A program made the position numbers and the translations under genes. This document shows, one piece after another, positions 10,905 to 21,570 of a DNA stretch of 64,000 nt; within the stretch, counting starts at the first letter, position 1, and every line of letters starts with the position of its first letter. The stretch comes from Marisa cornuarietis (taxonomy: Eukaryota; Mollusca; Gastropoda; Architaenioglossa; Ampullariidae), in the NCBI GenBank assembly GCA_004794655.1, contig SMMW01000273.1, positions 1-64,000 on the forward strand, in the 5' to 3' direction. The notes under the pieces were generated by a model that made no database searches, was not told where the DNA came from, and saw only the letters and a program-made list of their open reading frames with translations.

Positions 10905-11170
10905 CCTAAAAGATTCTTTAGACAAGTCTTCCCTTGACCACCAGCTGGGTCATGGGTCATTCATTTTCTGGTTAATAAACAGCAGAGAGTATTTGTCAAT
11001 GACACCTTTTCTAACTGGTACACTAACTCACCCCAAGGCTGTATTTTATCCCCGCTTCTGTTTAAACAGAAAATGAATGACCCGTTATCTATCTTATCTT
11101 AAAACTCTGAAGCCATAATAGCTTTATTAAGATAAAAACTTGTTCTTTTCATATTGAGTAAAAAACAAAC
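10905..11170 (+). pseudogene. LINE RT fragment (CR1/L2-like)
   Basis: The plus strand reads 'VNDTFSNWYTNSPQGCILS' with the RT motif PQG-LSPLLF near 11025-11065, followed by a broken stretch. It is too short for secure family assignment. Confidence 0.45.
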
Positions 11171-11784
11171 CCTTTCCTGACTATACTGAAAGGCATATTT
11201 ACATGGAAAGCCACCCATTCATTGACGAGTTCATTGTGATCAAAAGTGTGTTCAGGTAATGAGTTTTCTTTTTCACTTTTTTCATTTAGGGAAAATATTT
11301 CCAAGAATAGTATGAGGATATGCTGGCTTGACCCGACCTTATAAACCAAGTATCAATATGCATGACATTTCTAGACCTGGACACCTGTTTTTCATTTTTC
11401 CATCAATTCATCTGGTTTTCACACCTCTACTTAATCCCTTAATGCAAGTAGAGGTGGGGAGAGGGTAGATATTCAATAACAATAGCGAGTAAAAAGGTAA
11501 TGGTCGTCCCTGACCTTTTCAGGTCTTTGGGAAATGAGCTGTTTGAGACCTTCCTTTTCTCAGGGACTGCTTTATGTGAGGGTGGTGTCCATCTCCTTTC
11601 TCTCACTGCCTTACTTTCTCCAACTCTCTAAGAAGTCAGGTACCCATTCCCACCAGCTGGGTTGACTGGGAGGTTTGCTTCACTACAGGGGTATCAAACT
11701 GGAGCCAGCATCCTAACCACTTAGCTATCCATTTCTCCAACAATAGCAAGTAAAAACTTATAAATGCATGTTTCAGTAACTTAC

Positions 11785-11828
11785 ATCAATTGGTATTGGC
11801 TTTCTGTTTGGAGTAGACATTGCTTCAC
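11785..11828 (-). CDS. Phosphatase tail exon (last one found)
   Basis: A 44-nt exon preceded by 'tttgttattgaag' and followed by GTAAGT. Its first two bases complete the codon left by exon 18254-18454, and it ends in phase 0, giving 'GEAMSTPNRKPIPID'. Phase agreement with the previous exon is the main support. Further downstream exons must exist but were not recognised. Confidence 0.65.
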
Positions 11829-12130
11829 CTTCAATAACAAAATAAAACATTTAAAATTAAAATTATAAAAATACACTATTTTGAACCACTAAAATGCTAA
11901 AAGAACAAAACCCAACAAATGTATCATAAGAAAAGAACAGATGCAACAGATTCACAAAAATCTGTCTCATTGCAAGAATTATTTAAAAACTTACAGATCA
12001 AGGAAGCTTATACCCCACAACAAAAATCATTCTGCTTTTTCATCTACACATTCATAAACATACAAAGAGTAACAATCTACATTACAGTGACCTAAGGGAG
12101 AATAAAATTATGCACAGTATGCAAGTTGTC

Positions 12131-12210
12131 CTGGTGGTTGGTTGCTGAAGTTTAATGCCATGCAAGCAACAAAAGCTAATACAGTAAGACAATAGTGATA
12201 CGTGCAAATG
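12131..12210 (-). mobile_element. Decayed LINE 3' tail
   Basis: 'ggtggttggttgctgaagtt' followed by 'taatgccatgcaagcaacaa' is a diverged form of the common LINE tail (tandem TTGG, then ttttatgcc-gccagcaactaaggct). Confidence 0.45.
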
Positions 12211-12330
12211 AGCAAAAAAACAACAAACAAACAAAAACACCATGACTGTAGTTTATAATAAATCAGTGAAATAAAAGGTGTTTAAGTAAATAAAAATGAG
12301 ACAGCAAGATTTGTTTTTCATTGGTTTATT

Positions 12331-14450
12331 GCCCCTGTGGGCCCGGGTTCTCATGCCAGGGATGAACACTCAGCTGGATGACTCAGCTAGCCTTCCCCTG
12401 TCTGCTCTACTATTTTTGTTCTCTCTTACTGGCCCTTTCACCTATATTCTTTTTCAACAAACTCTCCTTCTTTTAACCTGCTGTTTTATCTTTCCTATCT
12501 TCTATCTATACCAGTTTTTCTCATGTCTTCTTTTGACCTGCAAGGCGAACCCTGGGATCCTAGAGGTTAAGGTCCCAAATTAGTTGTAGCCCATTATACT
12601 GACACACCTATTTAGTGCAGACTTCTCCTAGATGTAGCCCACACCAGTCAAGCAGCTGGTCATACAATGCCCTAACTTTGCTAGAAGGCTGGGTCAACCT
12701 GGCCTTTATCTCTGAAGGCGGGATTATATTCCTTCTGCAGTCCTGGTGCAACCCTGCTGGAAATAACCTAGGTAGTATTGCTTGATCTCATCCCCTAGCA
12801 GGACTCTCTGGTGGTTCACGGACAGAAGTAAACCATAACTCTTTACAATACGGCAACAAAACAATCCAAACTTGGCAAAAGCAGCAGACTTTTACTTTAT
12901 TCAGTGGAGGCCATGGCCCAGGAATGAAGAAGGTGAACATAAATACATATTTACACAAATGTGCTAATTAGCACAACTGGCATTCCAGTTCCAAATACAT
13001 AAAATAAACGCATCCATATTGTAATCTAGCTGATGCCCTGATTCATTTAAACTTTTCTAAATAAACACCTTTTGGTCAAGCACTAATATATACATGTTTC
13101 TGGATGTGTCTCAGTGTAACACACACCAGGGCACAGGCAAATATATGGACAGATGCATATATATATATATATAAAGTAATATCTTTACTACATGCACATC
13201 GTCTTAGGACTGAAAATAAACTAGGACTAGTTAAACTTATTAATCTTGCTATAGAACAAATTTTTACATCGCACTGTATATGTAGCATGCAAGACAACCT
13301 GTAATATTAGGGTGGTTATCAGACATGAGTATTGAAAAATGGGAAAGGTATGGGTAGCGCAAAAATTTGGGAGGCCCCTACCCAATCCCTCTCTATATCT
13401 CCACTCTTCAACAGGTTTTGGTGTTACCCGCTCCTTGCACTCAACACAAAACCCGCGCCACTCAAAAGCACTACACGCCTACAGTACAAAGCACACAGTA
13501 AAAAATCTCCACTAAAATCTAAGCAAACTATACCCCAGACAGAAAAGAAAGACAGACAACCAAAAATAAAAACATCACCAGTAATACCCACTACTCCACA
13601 TCACATAACTGAGGCTGATTCTGCTCTTTCTGTTCATCTATGTTTTGTACCAGCTTTGCTTCCCTTGATGAGCAGGGATGGATGTAAATGAACGAATGTC
13701 TCTTGGACTTGTCTGTCCCACCATTCCATGGTTTTTCCTTCTTTTTAAGTCAGACGCTGTTATCTTTCTCTCATAAATAACATGTCTTCTATCCTTCAGT
13801 GGTGCTGTTGAGGGATCTGAGCTAACTTTGAAGAACTCTGATGCCTAACATCTTCTCTCCTTCTGTGATAGGTTTACGCATATCTTTACTTGTACCTGGA
13901 CATGTTGTGCTTACCCACAATTATATGACTATAGGTATATGTATATATACCTGATGGTTATGCTCCCCCTTGAAATGGGCCGAAGGCCTACTTAATAAAC
14001 TGATTCTGATAAGTTTACAGGAAGCTCTCATCGTACTTTCCACCTTTTTCTCATGCAAAGGCTTTCATGTTTTGCATCAGAATTCATAAACTGAGGTCCC
14101 TTCAGATGGGGTTGCTCTTCTTCTCTGCTAATATCTTTTGTTTAGCCAAATACTGCATTCCATTACTTTTCAAGCTATTACTGCCTGGGTTAGTCTGTGA
14201 AAATCTATCACTGTCTGCTGTGTCTATCTTCCACCTTCTGCTGGGATCTCCTGACAACAATCCCCAAGCAAGGGATATGTAAGCACCAACCACATGTCCC
14301 ATGGTTTACGGAGTGCTGGATGGCTCAGTGAGCATGGAAGAAGGCTGAGCCTTTTGCCTTCCAGCAACCCACTCCAGAAAATGTGTTAAATTTTAAACGC
14401 AGTCGAGCGCAGGTTCACTATATGTTTAATATCAAAAACTTGTGTGGATA
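12331..14450 (+). mobile_element. Decayed 5' half of an I/Nimbus-type LINE (plus strand)
   Basis: One of the few I-type copies on the plus strand. 12331-12790 matches the family 5' UTR, including a degenerate terminal hairpin (gggcccgggttctcatgccagg region). 13330-13700 is the proline/lysine-rich end of ORF1. The start of ORF2 follows at about 13782 with 'MSSILQW', a stop, and 'ANFEEL'. 14067-14280 covers the middle of the endonuclease in a shadow frame, and 14360-14450 reads 'PENVLNFK'. Many stops and a gap at 12800-13320 show it is long dead. Confidence 0.75.
13155..13176. repeat. (AT)n microsatellite
   Basis: About ten AT dinucleotides. Confidence 0.9.
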
Positions 14451-15756
14451 AGATGTGTCCTCATTATCCTCCTGTACTACCTCCCATGTAGTATATGGAG
14501 CTGTGAGGAAGATAAGGGGAAGGCTTTAGGCTGGCTAAGTAGGCAATCTGCAGGTTGGGGATCTGTATTCACTGATCCATAGAATATGGCTAATTCACTG
14601 GGATCCACCATGGACCTTATTCAGGCGTAACTCTTTAATCTTTTCAAAATGAGGCCTCATGTGCCTCCTAGTTACGAAGAATGCCCAAGAGCTTCACAAC
14701 AAGAATCAAATTTCACAGGCACTGCTGTATGCCATTCTGTGCAAATGATGACTGATATGATATAGCGGTCAGACTCTCATTTCTTGTACTTGCAAGTGAT
14801 AAAAAACTTTGAAAACTTTGAACTTTATGACACACTCTTTCAATGTATGTGTTGAGTGTATGGTAGGTAGGTCTGCTTAGCTTTTGAAAACCTTTTCAGT
14901 TTGTGAGTTTAAGAGAACTAAAATGACAAAACAGATAATTATAGTTGACTAACACTACAAGAATAATTATTCAAATAAAGTTAAATTATTTATAATAAAT
15001 ACATGCTTTGTGTGTGACATATGGTCAAGTAGGCCTATGTGTATTAGCATTTGTTGACATTTATTTACACATGATGTTAGAGTTGGAGAGAGTAAACAGC
15101 AAATCTAAATACTGTTATTGTCAAGTTTCATGTTTCTTTCTGAGAACTACCTTGAGAAATCATTTGTGAATATATTTTCAGATCGAAGTGCAGACTCCTA
15201 GTTTAAACATTTTTAGTTGCATGACTTATTTGGATTGCACATGTGCTACCACCTACAAAACCTCCCCCAAAACCCTTTGGTACTGTCACATTTACTATTA
15301 TAAGTTGTAGTAAATAAGGAATTTACAACCATTTTTCTGAAATGTCCAAATCTCACTGCAGTATATCTATAATTTAATTTTTCATGGTGACAGCATCAAA
15401 CCTGGTTCTAGAGATTGGTGGTGGCATTGCAGAAGATCCTGGCATAGTTTTATTTCTATAACCTTAGTGTAATTGAATGAAAATAAAATGGGGAAAGTAC
15501 ACATTTTTCATCTTTTTAAAAAAAAATATATGTTCTCACCAATAAAGTCCAACTTTCACATCTATTTACATGTTCAAATTAAAAAAAAAACATCTTACAA
15601 TTAAAATATACCGGCAATTACATAAAATTTCATCAGTTAGTTATGCTTGCCACTGGTTAGATGGTAGTTACATAATGGTAATATATATCTTTTTATGCCT
15701 TTTTATATAGCTTCAGTAGGAATATATAAATACTTGGTATAGATGCTCTTAATCTA
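14451..15756. other. Intronic sequence, nothing recognised
   Basis: A/T-rich sequence between a LINE relic and the mariner relic. No exon with good splice sites or mobile element was recognised. Confidence 0.4.
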
Positions 15757-16853
15757 TTGGGTTGTCAGAAAAGTCATGAGGCATTTTTGCAATTTATGGT
15801 GCTAGTTCATTTTTGAAAGTACTAGAGTTGTTCGTATCTACGTTAGTGTATATCTTTTGACAGCTGACAGTTCTAGCTTCATTCTAAAACAAAAATTAAG
15901 CAATTTGGTTAAGTTTTGGAGATTTTACAAGTTGAAGCAAGCTGTACATTTTAGCCATGTGTTACTGTTTTACTTCAGTAAATGGGAGAATACATGTCAA
16001 GCATCAAACGCGTGAAAAGTAGAATACATTTATGGTCACAATGCTCTACAAGAATGTCAGTGCTAACGATGGTTCATGAAGTTCCGTGCTGGTAATTTCA
16101 ATCTCAAGGATGCTCCTCGGTCCTGGAGGCTCACTATGGTTGATGACGTCATAATAAAGGCATTGATTGAGTCAGACCCACATGACAGGACATGAGAGAT
16201 TGCAGAAACATTAAACATTCATCATTTAACCACCTGAATAAGCTGGGATACGTAAGCAGGCTCAATATTTGGATTCCTTATGAACTCAGACATTCATTTG
16301 ATGGTGCATATAAACATTTGCAATATTTAAAGGTGAGGAAAATGATCCTCTTTTTGATGCCTGATAACTGATGATGAGAAGTGGATTGTTACAACAATGT
16401 GATGTCATGAACGGTCAATGAGCTCCTACCAAGGAATCAAACAATTAGTTAGAAAGTGTACTGTCAGTAAATGGACAGTTTGAACAAATCGATCATCCAG
16501 AAATGTCCAGTACTTGTTAATTGTAAAGGAGTTGTGTTCTGTCATGACAGCATGAGACCACACACGTTTGATCACCCGTCAAAAGTTATTGGAGCTGGGA
16601 TGGGATGTGTTGCCTGACCTTGTGCTGTCAGACTTCAACTTGTTTTGCTCTCTTCAAAACTCCTGGTGTGGTATAACATTCAGTTCAGATGAGGCTGTAA
16701 ATGAGCACCTTGTTCAGTTTTTTGCTCATAATGACAGGTCCTTCTATGAACGAGGAATAATGAAGCTGATTGATTGATCTTTGTTCTTTATGTAAATAAA
16801 TGTCCTTAGAAAAAAATACAGAAAAATACCTCATGAATTTTCTGACAACTCAG
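15757..16853 (+). mobile_element. Decayed mariner-family DNA transposon
   Basis: The 1097-bp element is bounded by TA dinucleotides (15755-15756, 16854-16855) and imperfect terminal inverted repeats: 'ttgggttgtcagaaaagtca' at the left, and 'ctgagttgtcagaaaattca' as the reverse complement of the right end. Inside, plus-strand readings match mariner transposase: 'DDEKWIV' near 16370-16385, 'TRQKLLELGWDVLP', 'LVLSDFNLFCSLQNS' (third catalytic Asp region) and 'FYERGIMKL'. Multiple stops and indels make it non-functional. The size fits a mariner. Confidence 0.92.
16568..16777 (+). pseudogene. Mariner transposase C-terminal remnant
   Basis: The longest surviving open piece of the transposase, about 69 codons. 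It includes the last catalytic Asp region ('LSDFNLF') and the conserved 'SLQNS' and 'FYERGIMKL' blocks. Upstream frames are broken. Confidence 0.85.
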
Positions 16854-16859
16854 TACATT

Positions 16860-17495
16860 TGCATATGATAAATTTTGTCATAACTGTAAAAGTCAAATAA
16901 AAGCAATAATGTTTCAACTGTAGAAGTTTGCTTTTTTGTTTTTGCTGTTGGTTTTCCAAATTAATATCTTACAATAGCTGGAATTTATGGAATGCCACAT
17001 AAGTCAGCAATGTTTTTATACTAGTGTGTCTGCAGACGACATAATCACAACTATCAAGTCACATATAATCAAAATTTCTTAAATAAAGGTTTGAGGAAAA
17101 AGCATATTTAAGAGAATTGAAAACCATGAACATAAGAGATAATAATGTACACACCATGTAATGTATTTACATGAGGAATAGCAAGTTATACAGGTTGGTG
17201 ACACAAATACAATAGTTATAAACACACTGTGTTATATATATATATACACACACACACATTAGACCAAAAAAAAAAAAAAATGATACGTGCTTCAGATAAA
17301 TGTAAGAGATTGCAATACATGCATATTAGGCAAAGCAAATTATACAGGTTGATGACACAAATTCAAGAGAGATGTATCGCTGTGTAATATACAAGCAAAC
17401 AATGAGCAAAACAAAGTATGTAGGTTGGTAACAAACTAAATGTAAGAGATGTGTACAGAAATTGCAAAACAGTCAAATTAGATGCAGCAAACATA
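16860..17495. repeat. A/T-rich intron with (TA)n(CA)n microsatellite
   Basis: No gene is seen. A compound TA/CA repeat lies at about 17233-17260, followed by a run of A. The phrase 'acaggttggtgacacaaata' recurs near 17190, 17345 and 17420 with about 80-150 bp spacing, a weak internal repetition. Confidence 0.5.
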
Positions 17496-17496
17496 G

Positions 17497-17690
17497 CAGT
17501 TTGTTTGTGTTAAACGCCATGTCAGCAACTAGGGCTATATCATGGCGGGAACAGTTACTTAGCTTTAAAAGTTTAGGGACCAAGCCATAAGTATAATAAC
17601 CACAACATCTTAAAAACCAACACAAGGTGCAGGAACAAAATAACAAATACTCTCACACACAAAAATCAATATGCATTAATTTTTATGGTT
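17497..17690 (-). mobile_element. LINE 3' end fragment
   Basis: Begins with tttgtttgtg and 'ttaaacgccatgtcagcaac' followed by 'tagggctatatcatgg'. It is the same 3'-tail subfamily as 21188-21324. The body upstream is missing. Confidence 0.75.
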
Positions 17691-17694
17691 TTTC

Positions 17695-18040
17695 TCTTTG
17701 AATGGCACAGTACTTGAAGTGGTCCAGGAAATGAAATTGCTTTGGGTCATCTTTGATTGCAAACTCTCCTTCTCCATATCAAATCTCTGTGCCTCTCATG
17801 TCTTGGACATTCTTTAAGTAGCTGGCCATATCACCTGGGGGTGCAGAACAGATGGTCTTACTTCATCTGTGTTGTACACTACTCTGCTCCAAACTGGAAT
17901 GTGGCTTCATTATCTATGGCTCTGCTAAAGAGATTCTTCAAAATTCTTGACCCTATTTATCATCATGGGCGTCACATCTATCTGGGTACCTATAGCACCG
18001 CTCCCATATCAAGGTCATTAATTCAACCTCTGTAGAAAGC
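17695..18040 (+). pseudogene. LINE RT fragment on plus strand
   Basis: Reads 'GTVLEVVQEMKL' and 'VIFDCKLSF' in one frame, then decays, with 'HHGRHIYLGTYSTAPISRS' matching the 'HHQGLRICLGAFRTTPVQS' block of the I-type ORF2. Orientation is opposite to the adjoining 3' tail, so these are two separate fragments. Confidence 0.6.
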
Positions 18041-18253
18041 CACTGGCTGTTGATTTAGCTTTGTTACTGTTCATGAGAAATGTCCTAAACTAAGGGTGAC
18101 CATAGTTTATAGTTTATACTCTTCCACAGCAGTAAGAAATGAGTGATTCCTCTGAAGGCAGGATCTAGTAGTGGAAATAAAGTAAAAATCATCATTAAAG
18201 TTCCAACTGAATAGAAAAAAATTCATAATATTTTAAAGGCTTTTCAGACTTAC

Positions 18254-18454
18254 CTTCGCTAGGAGCAAGTGATTCATTTAACTCATATCCAACAGAGATA
18301 AGATTTGTCAAGTCTTGTGTATAAAGTTGATGTTTGAAACCGTCAGCAGTGTTCAAAGTAGAATGTTCAGGTTCCGAAGTTTTACTGAGTGTCTGTGAAT
18401 TTCCTAAAGTGCCTATGTCTTCAAAACTATGACATGGGCCAGTGCTTGAAAATC
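18254..18454 (-). CDS. Phosphatase tail exon, Ser/Thr/Glu-rich
   Basis: A 201-nt exon with acceptor 'tttcttgcag' and donor GTAAGT, entering in phase 1 and leaving in phase 1. Both match the neighbouring exons at 34102-34138 and 11785-11828. The 67 residues are rich in S, T, E and L ('GFSSTGPCHSFEDIGTLG', then 'NLISVGYELNESLAPSE'), like the poorly conserved tail of PTP-PEST proteins. No domain is recognised. The assignment rests on splice phase and strand. Confidence 0.75.
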
Positions 18455-18980
18455 CTGCAAGAAAAGTTTTGAATCTGATTTGGTTCTTTTTCAATATACA
18501 ATAAACTGCACCACACAAAAGAAATACTTCCTGTATTTACTGCTAAATATAGCCTGATTGAAAAAAGATTTCCAAAAGTTCAAAGTAATAATACAAAGTC
18601 TGAGTAAAGATCTATTTGTGAGATACAAGACAATATGCATCAGTTTACCTTTGTGTGTGTGTGTGTCCTAGGGGTGAGGATGGGTTTCTGAGATATGACT
18701 AGTATACATACATAATCAAAACAATTTCTTTATTAATGTGCTGAATGTCTGCAGCTTTCATCTGTAATATGACCTTCTAAACAGTTTAAAATTTATGCAT
18801 GGTTTCCTGACAAACTTTAACAAATTTAACACCTTTCCATGACAAGTATATTCTTATTTAAAAGTTATTTCCTAGATTTGATTATTAAGTTAGGGAAAAC
18901 ATGCACATCTACCAATTAAACATAATGTCTTGCTAGTAATAGCTGCCGGTCCTAAACTATATCAAAGATTTGTGGAGAGA
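18455..18980. other. Intron, nothing recognised
   Basis: Intron sequence between the exon and LINE B, with a short (TG)n run near 18650-18666. Confidence 0.4.
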
Positions 18981-19017
18981 AGAATTAGTATCTTTGGGTC
19001 CCTTGTGCCTGTGCATG

Positions 19018-20577
19018 TCAGATAGGCAATATCAACTTCTGTTCATGATGGTTTCGTTGAAATAATATATTTCCATGGTAATTGCTGAAAAAAGGGACGG
19101 ACCTAAAAAAGGTAAACAAAGAAACTGCTGTGAAAGAACATTGACGGGTATTCTGGAGCTCAGGGCAAGTGATTAATATATGTTTAACATTTAAAGTTTC
19201 TTTGCACCATGGACAAACAGGTGGTGGTTCACCTCGTAAGAGGTACGATTGCGTGGCATAGGTGTGCCCTAACCTCAGTCTAGTAAGAACCACCTCCTCC
19301 CGCCGCATTGGGCAGCATGGAGGCAAGCAGTCAGAAAGATTGGGAAGGGTGGCGTGTAGCTTGATTTGGTCCAGAGTGTCCCAGTGACGTTGCCACAGGG
19401 ACTGAACATAGGCCATGAAAATAGATTTGCAGTTGGCTGATACAAGTGACTTAAACTGATCATGCAACTGGCAAGCGGCCTTGGCAGTCTGGTCCGCTCG
19501 GACATTGCCAGTAATACCAGCGTGGCCAGGAGCCCAAATGAAAACAATATCTTTGTTTTGGCGAATGAGAGCCACATGAATTTTGTGGATTTGTACCACA
19601 AGAAGGTGGTCAATGCAACTGGAAGGAAGAGCTTGGAGGGCAGAAAGGGAGTCTGAGATGATCAAAAAGTTGTGTTCCGAAGAGCGGTGAACGTGGTTTA
19701 AGGCTAGCAAGATGGCGTGAAGTTCGGCCGTGAAGATAGAGCAGCCATCCGTGAATCGGGCTGAAGCAGCCCCTCGCGGTTGGCAAGATGGAACTGCTGC
19801 CGCAGCGACAGGACCACCGTTTGGAAGTTTGGAACCATCTGTAAAGATACAGCAGAAACCAGGATAGTCAGAAAGAAGTTCCTGAAAGCGCTGAAGAAAG
19901 GTGAGGTCACTAGTGTCCCCATTTTTAAAGGTTGTAAGATCAAGACGGATCTCTGGAACAGGAAGAGTCCAAGGAGGTGCCGACAGTAGAGGGAGAGCCT
20001 CCACCTGCTGAATATCTACTCCGGCAGCTTGTAGATGAAGTGCCACATGGAGTGATAACGGTTTTTGCTCCTTGGTACAAATAGCATACAGGGCAGCATG
20101 CTGAGGTCCAAAAACTGCATGGTAAGCAGGGTTTTCAGGATGAGACTTCAAGCGACAGACATAGGATAGCGTAAGTTTCAGACGGCATAGAGACAGTGGA
20201 GGCTCACCAGCTTCTGCGTACAAACTTTGTACTGGAGTGGTGCGGAAGGCACCCAAACAGATGCGGAGCCCTTGATGGTGAATGGGATTGAGAATTTTGA
20301 GGTAGGACTCTCGAGCAGAGCCATAGACGATGGAACCATAGTCTAGCTTGGAGCGGACCAGGGCGCGATACAGACGAAGCAGGACCGTGCGGTCCGCCCC
20401 CCAGCTGACATGGCCAACTACTCGCAGAATGTCGAAGGCTTTCTGGCATGAAAGGCATAGAGATCTGATATGAGGAAGAAAGGATAGTTTACGTTCAAAG
20501 ATGACCCCAAGAAATTTTACTTCCTGGACCACTTTGAGTACCATGCCGTTGACAGAAATACAAGGGTCTGGAAACAT
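19018..20577 (-). pseudogene. LINE B ORF2 C-terminal half (RT thumb, RNase H, CCHC)
   Basis: An uninterrupted reading of 519 codons. The first block is the end of the RT ('VKFLGVIFERKLSF', 'HHQGLRICLGAFRTTPVQS'). RNase H follows with 'FTDGSKLPNGG', 'AELHAILLAL', 'IISDSLSAL' and 'WAPGHAGITGN', so all acidic catalytic residues appear intact. The C-terminal knuckle reads 'CPWCKETLNVKHILITC'. The N-terminal half of the RT, including the YVDD box, was removed by the deletion at about 20580, so the copy cannot retrotranspose on its own. The open frame is long for a relic, hinting at a fairly young copy. Confidence 0.85.
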
Positions 20578-20579
20578 GT

Positions 20580-21110
20580 GGCGAAAGGCAAGGCGCTGAG
20601 CCTTCTTTCAGTTGTGTTGAGCCATCCAACACTCCTCTGTAAACCAAGGGACACATAGATGGTGATTCTGTGTCCCTTTTTTCGGTATTGTTGCCGAAGC
20701 AACCTCAGTTAATATAGTTGTAAAAATTCTAACAGGGTGCTCTTTATCATTACTGTACATTTCTAAGTTGATACCTGAAGTAGAAGAAAGGCGGGTGGTG
20801 CAGAGGGCTTGAAAAGCAGGCCAGTCTGCCTTAGTCAGGTTCCACCCGCCATTATAAATACTTTTGTCCTGCTCCAGAGTACTTAAAAATTTTAAAATTA
20901 TAGGAAAGTGATCGCTGCCGCACAGGTCGTTGTGTACAGCCCAGTTAAAATCTAGTGACAGTGCTGGGCTGACCACTGATAGATCAACTGCTGACACTGT
21001 GCTACTGTATGGACGGCAAAAGGTGTTGGAGCCATCGTTCAAAAGGCAGGGATCACTTTCCATAAAAAGTGATCCCAACAACTCTCCCCTAGGGGGTGGT
21101 GCCCATTAAA
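20580..21110 (-). pseudogene. LINE B endonuclease C-terminal part
   Basis: Reads 'MLGSLFMESDPCLLNDGSN', 'STVSAVDLSVVSPAL' and 'NDLCGSDHFPIIL', the final catalytic Asp-His region of the AP-type endonuclease, then the linker 'TKADWPAFQAL' and 'VPWFTEECWMAQHN'. Beyond 21110 the 'GDFNGHH' block is frame-disturbed. Confidence 0.8.
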
Positions 21111-21177
21111 GTCCCCTAAAAAAAGGATGGGAGTAGGAAGTTGGGTCAGAAGACCCTCAAGGTCTTGTCGGGAGATC

Positions 21178-21187
21178 CGAACAGAAG
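21178..21187. repeat. Left target duplication of composite LINE C/D
   Basis: cgaacagaag here matches cgagcagaag at 27276-27285 (one mismatch). Between them lie the C tail and the whole D element. Confidence 0.65.
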
Positions 21188-21324
21188 GTTTGTTTGTTTA
21201 TGTGTGTTTAACGCCGTGTCAGCAACTAGGGCTATATCACGGCGAGAACAGTTACATAGCTTTAAAAAGTTTAGGGACCAACCCTTAAGTATAATAACCA
21301 TAGCATCTTAAAAACCAACACAAG
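21188..21324 (-). mobile_element. LINE 3' tail C, fused to LINE D
   Basis: This 137-bp tail ('gtgtgtttaacgccgtgtca' followed by gcaactagggctatatcacgg) belongs to the subfamily at 17497, not to that of LINE D. It joins the 3' end of D directly, without a target duplication between them. The flanking duplication encloses C plus D. Confidence 0.75.
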
Positions 21325-21570
21325 GTTTGTTTGTTAGTGTTTAACGCTGTGCCAGCAACTAAGGCTATATCACGGCGATGAAAGACAAATTTATGACAAA
21401 AGTTCTAGGAATCAGAGAGATCTTCAAAAGATATAACAGTGCCATTCCAATAAAAACAACACAAACAAGAGAATTTTTAAAAGTGTGGTTCTAGTATAAA
21501 AATGGTTGTTGTGGCCAAAAGGCCGTCAACAAACCAAAACCACAAGCCAAAACTAACAGGAATTTAAAAC

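Larger units (their letters stand above)
18985..21187 (-). mobile_element. LINE B, left part (old host of nested insertions)
   Basis: The 3' part of an I/Nimbus-type LINE. It contains the RT C-terminus, RNase H and CCHC of ORF2, joined by an internal deletion at about 20576-20584 to the endonuclease C-terminus (20608-21110). The sequence stops at 21187 inside the endonuclease and resumes at 27276, so the interval is a later insertion. The usual family 3' tail is not seen at the left end, suggesting 3' loss. Confidence 0.85.
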
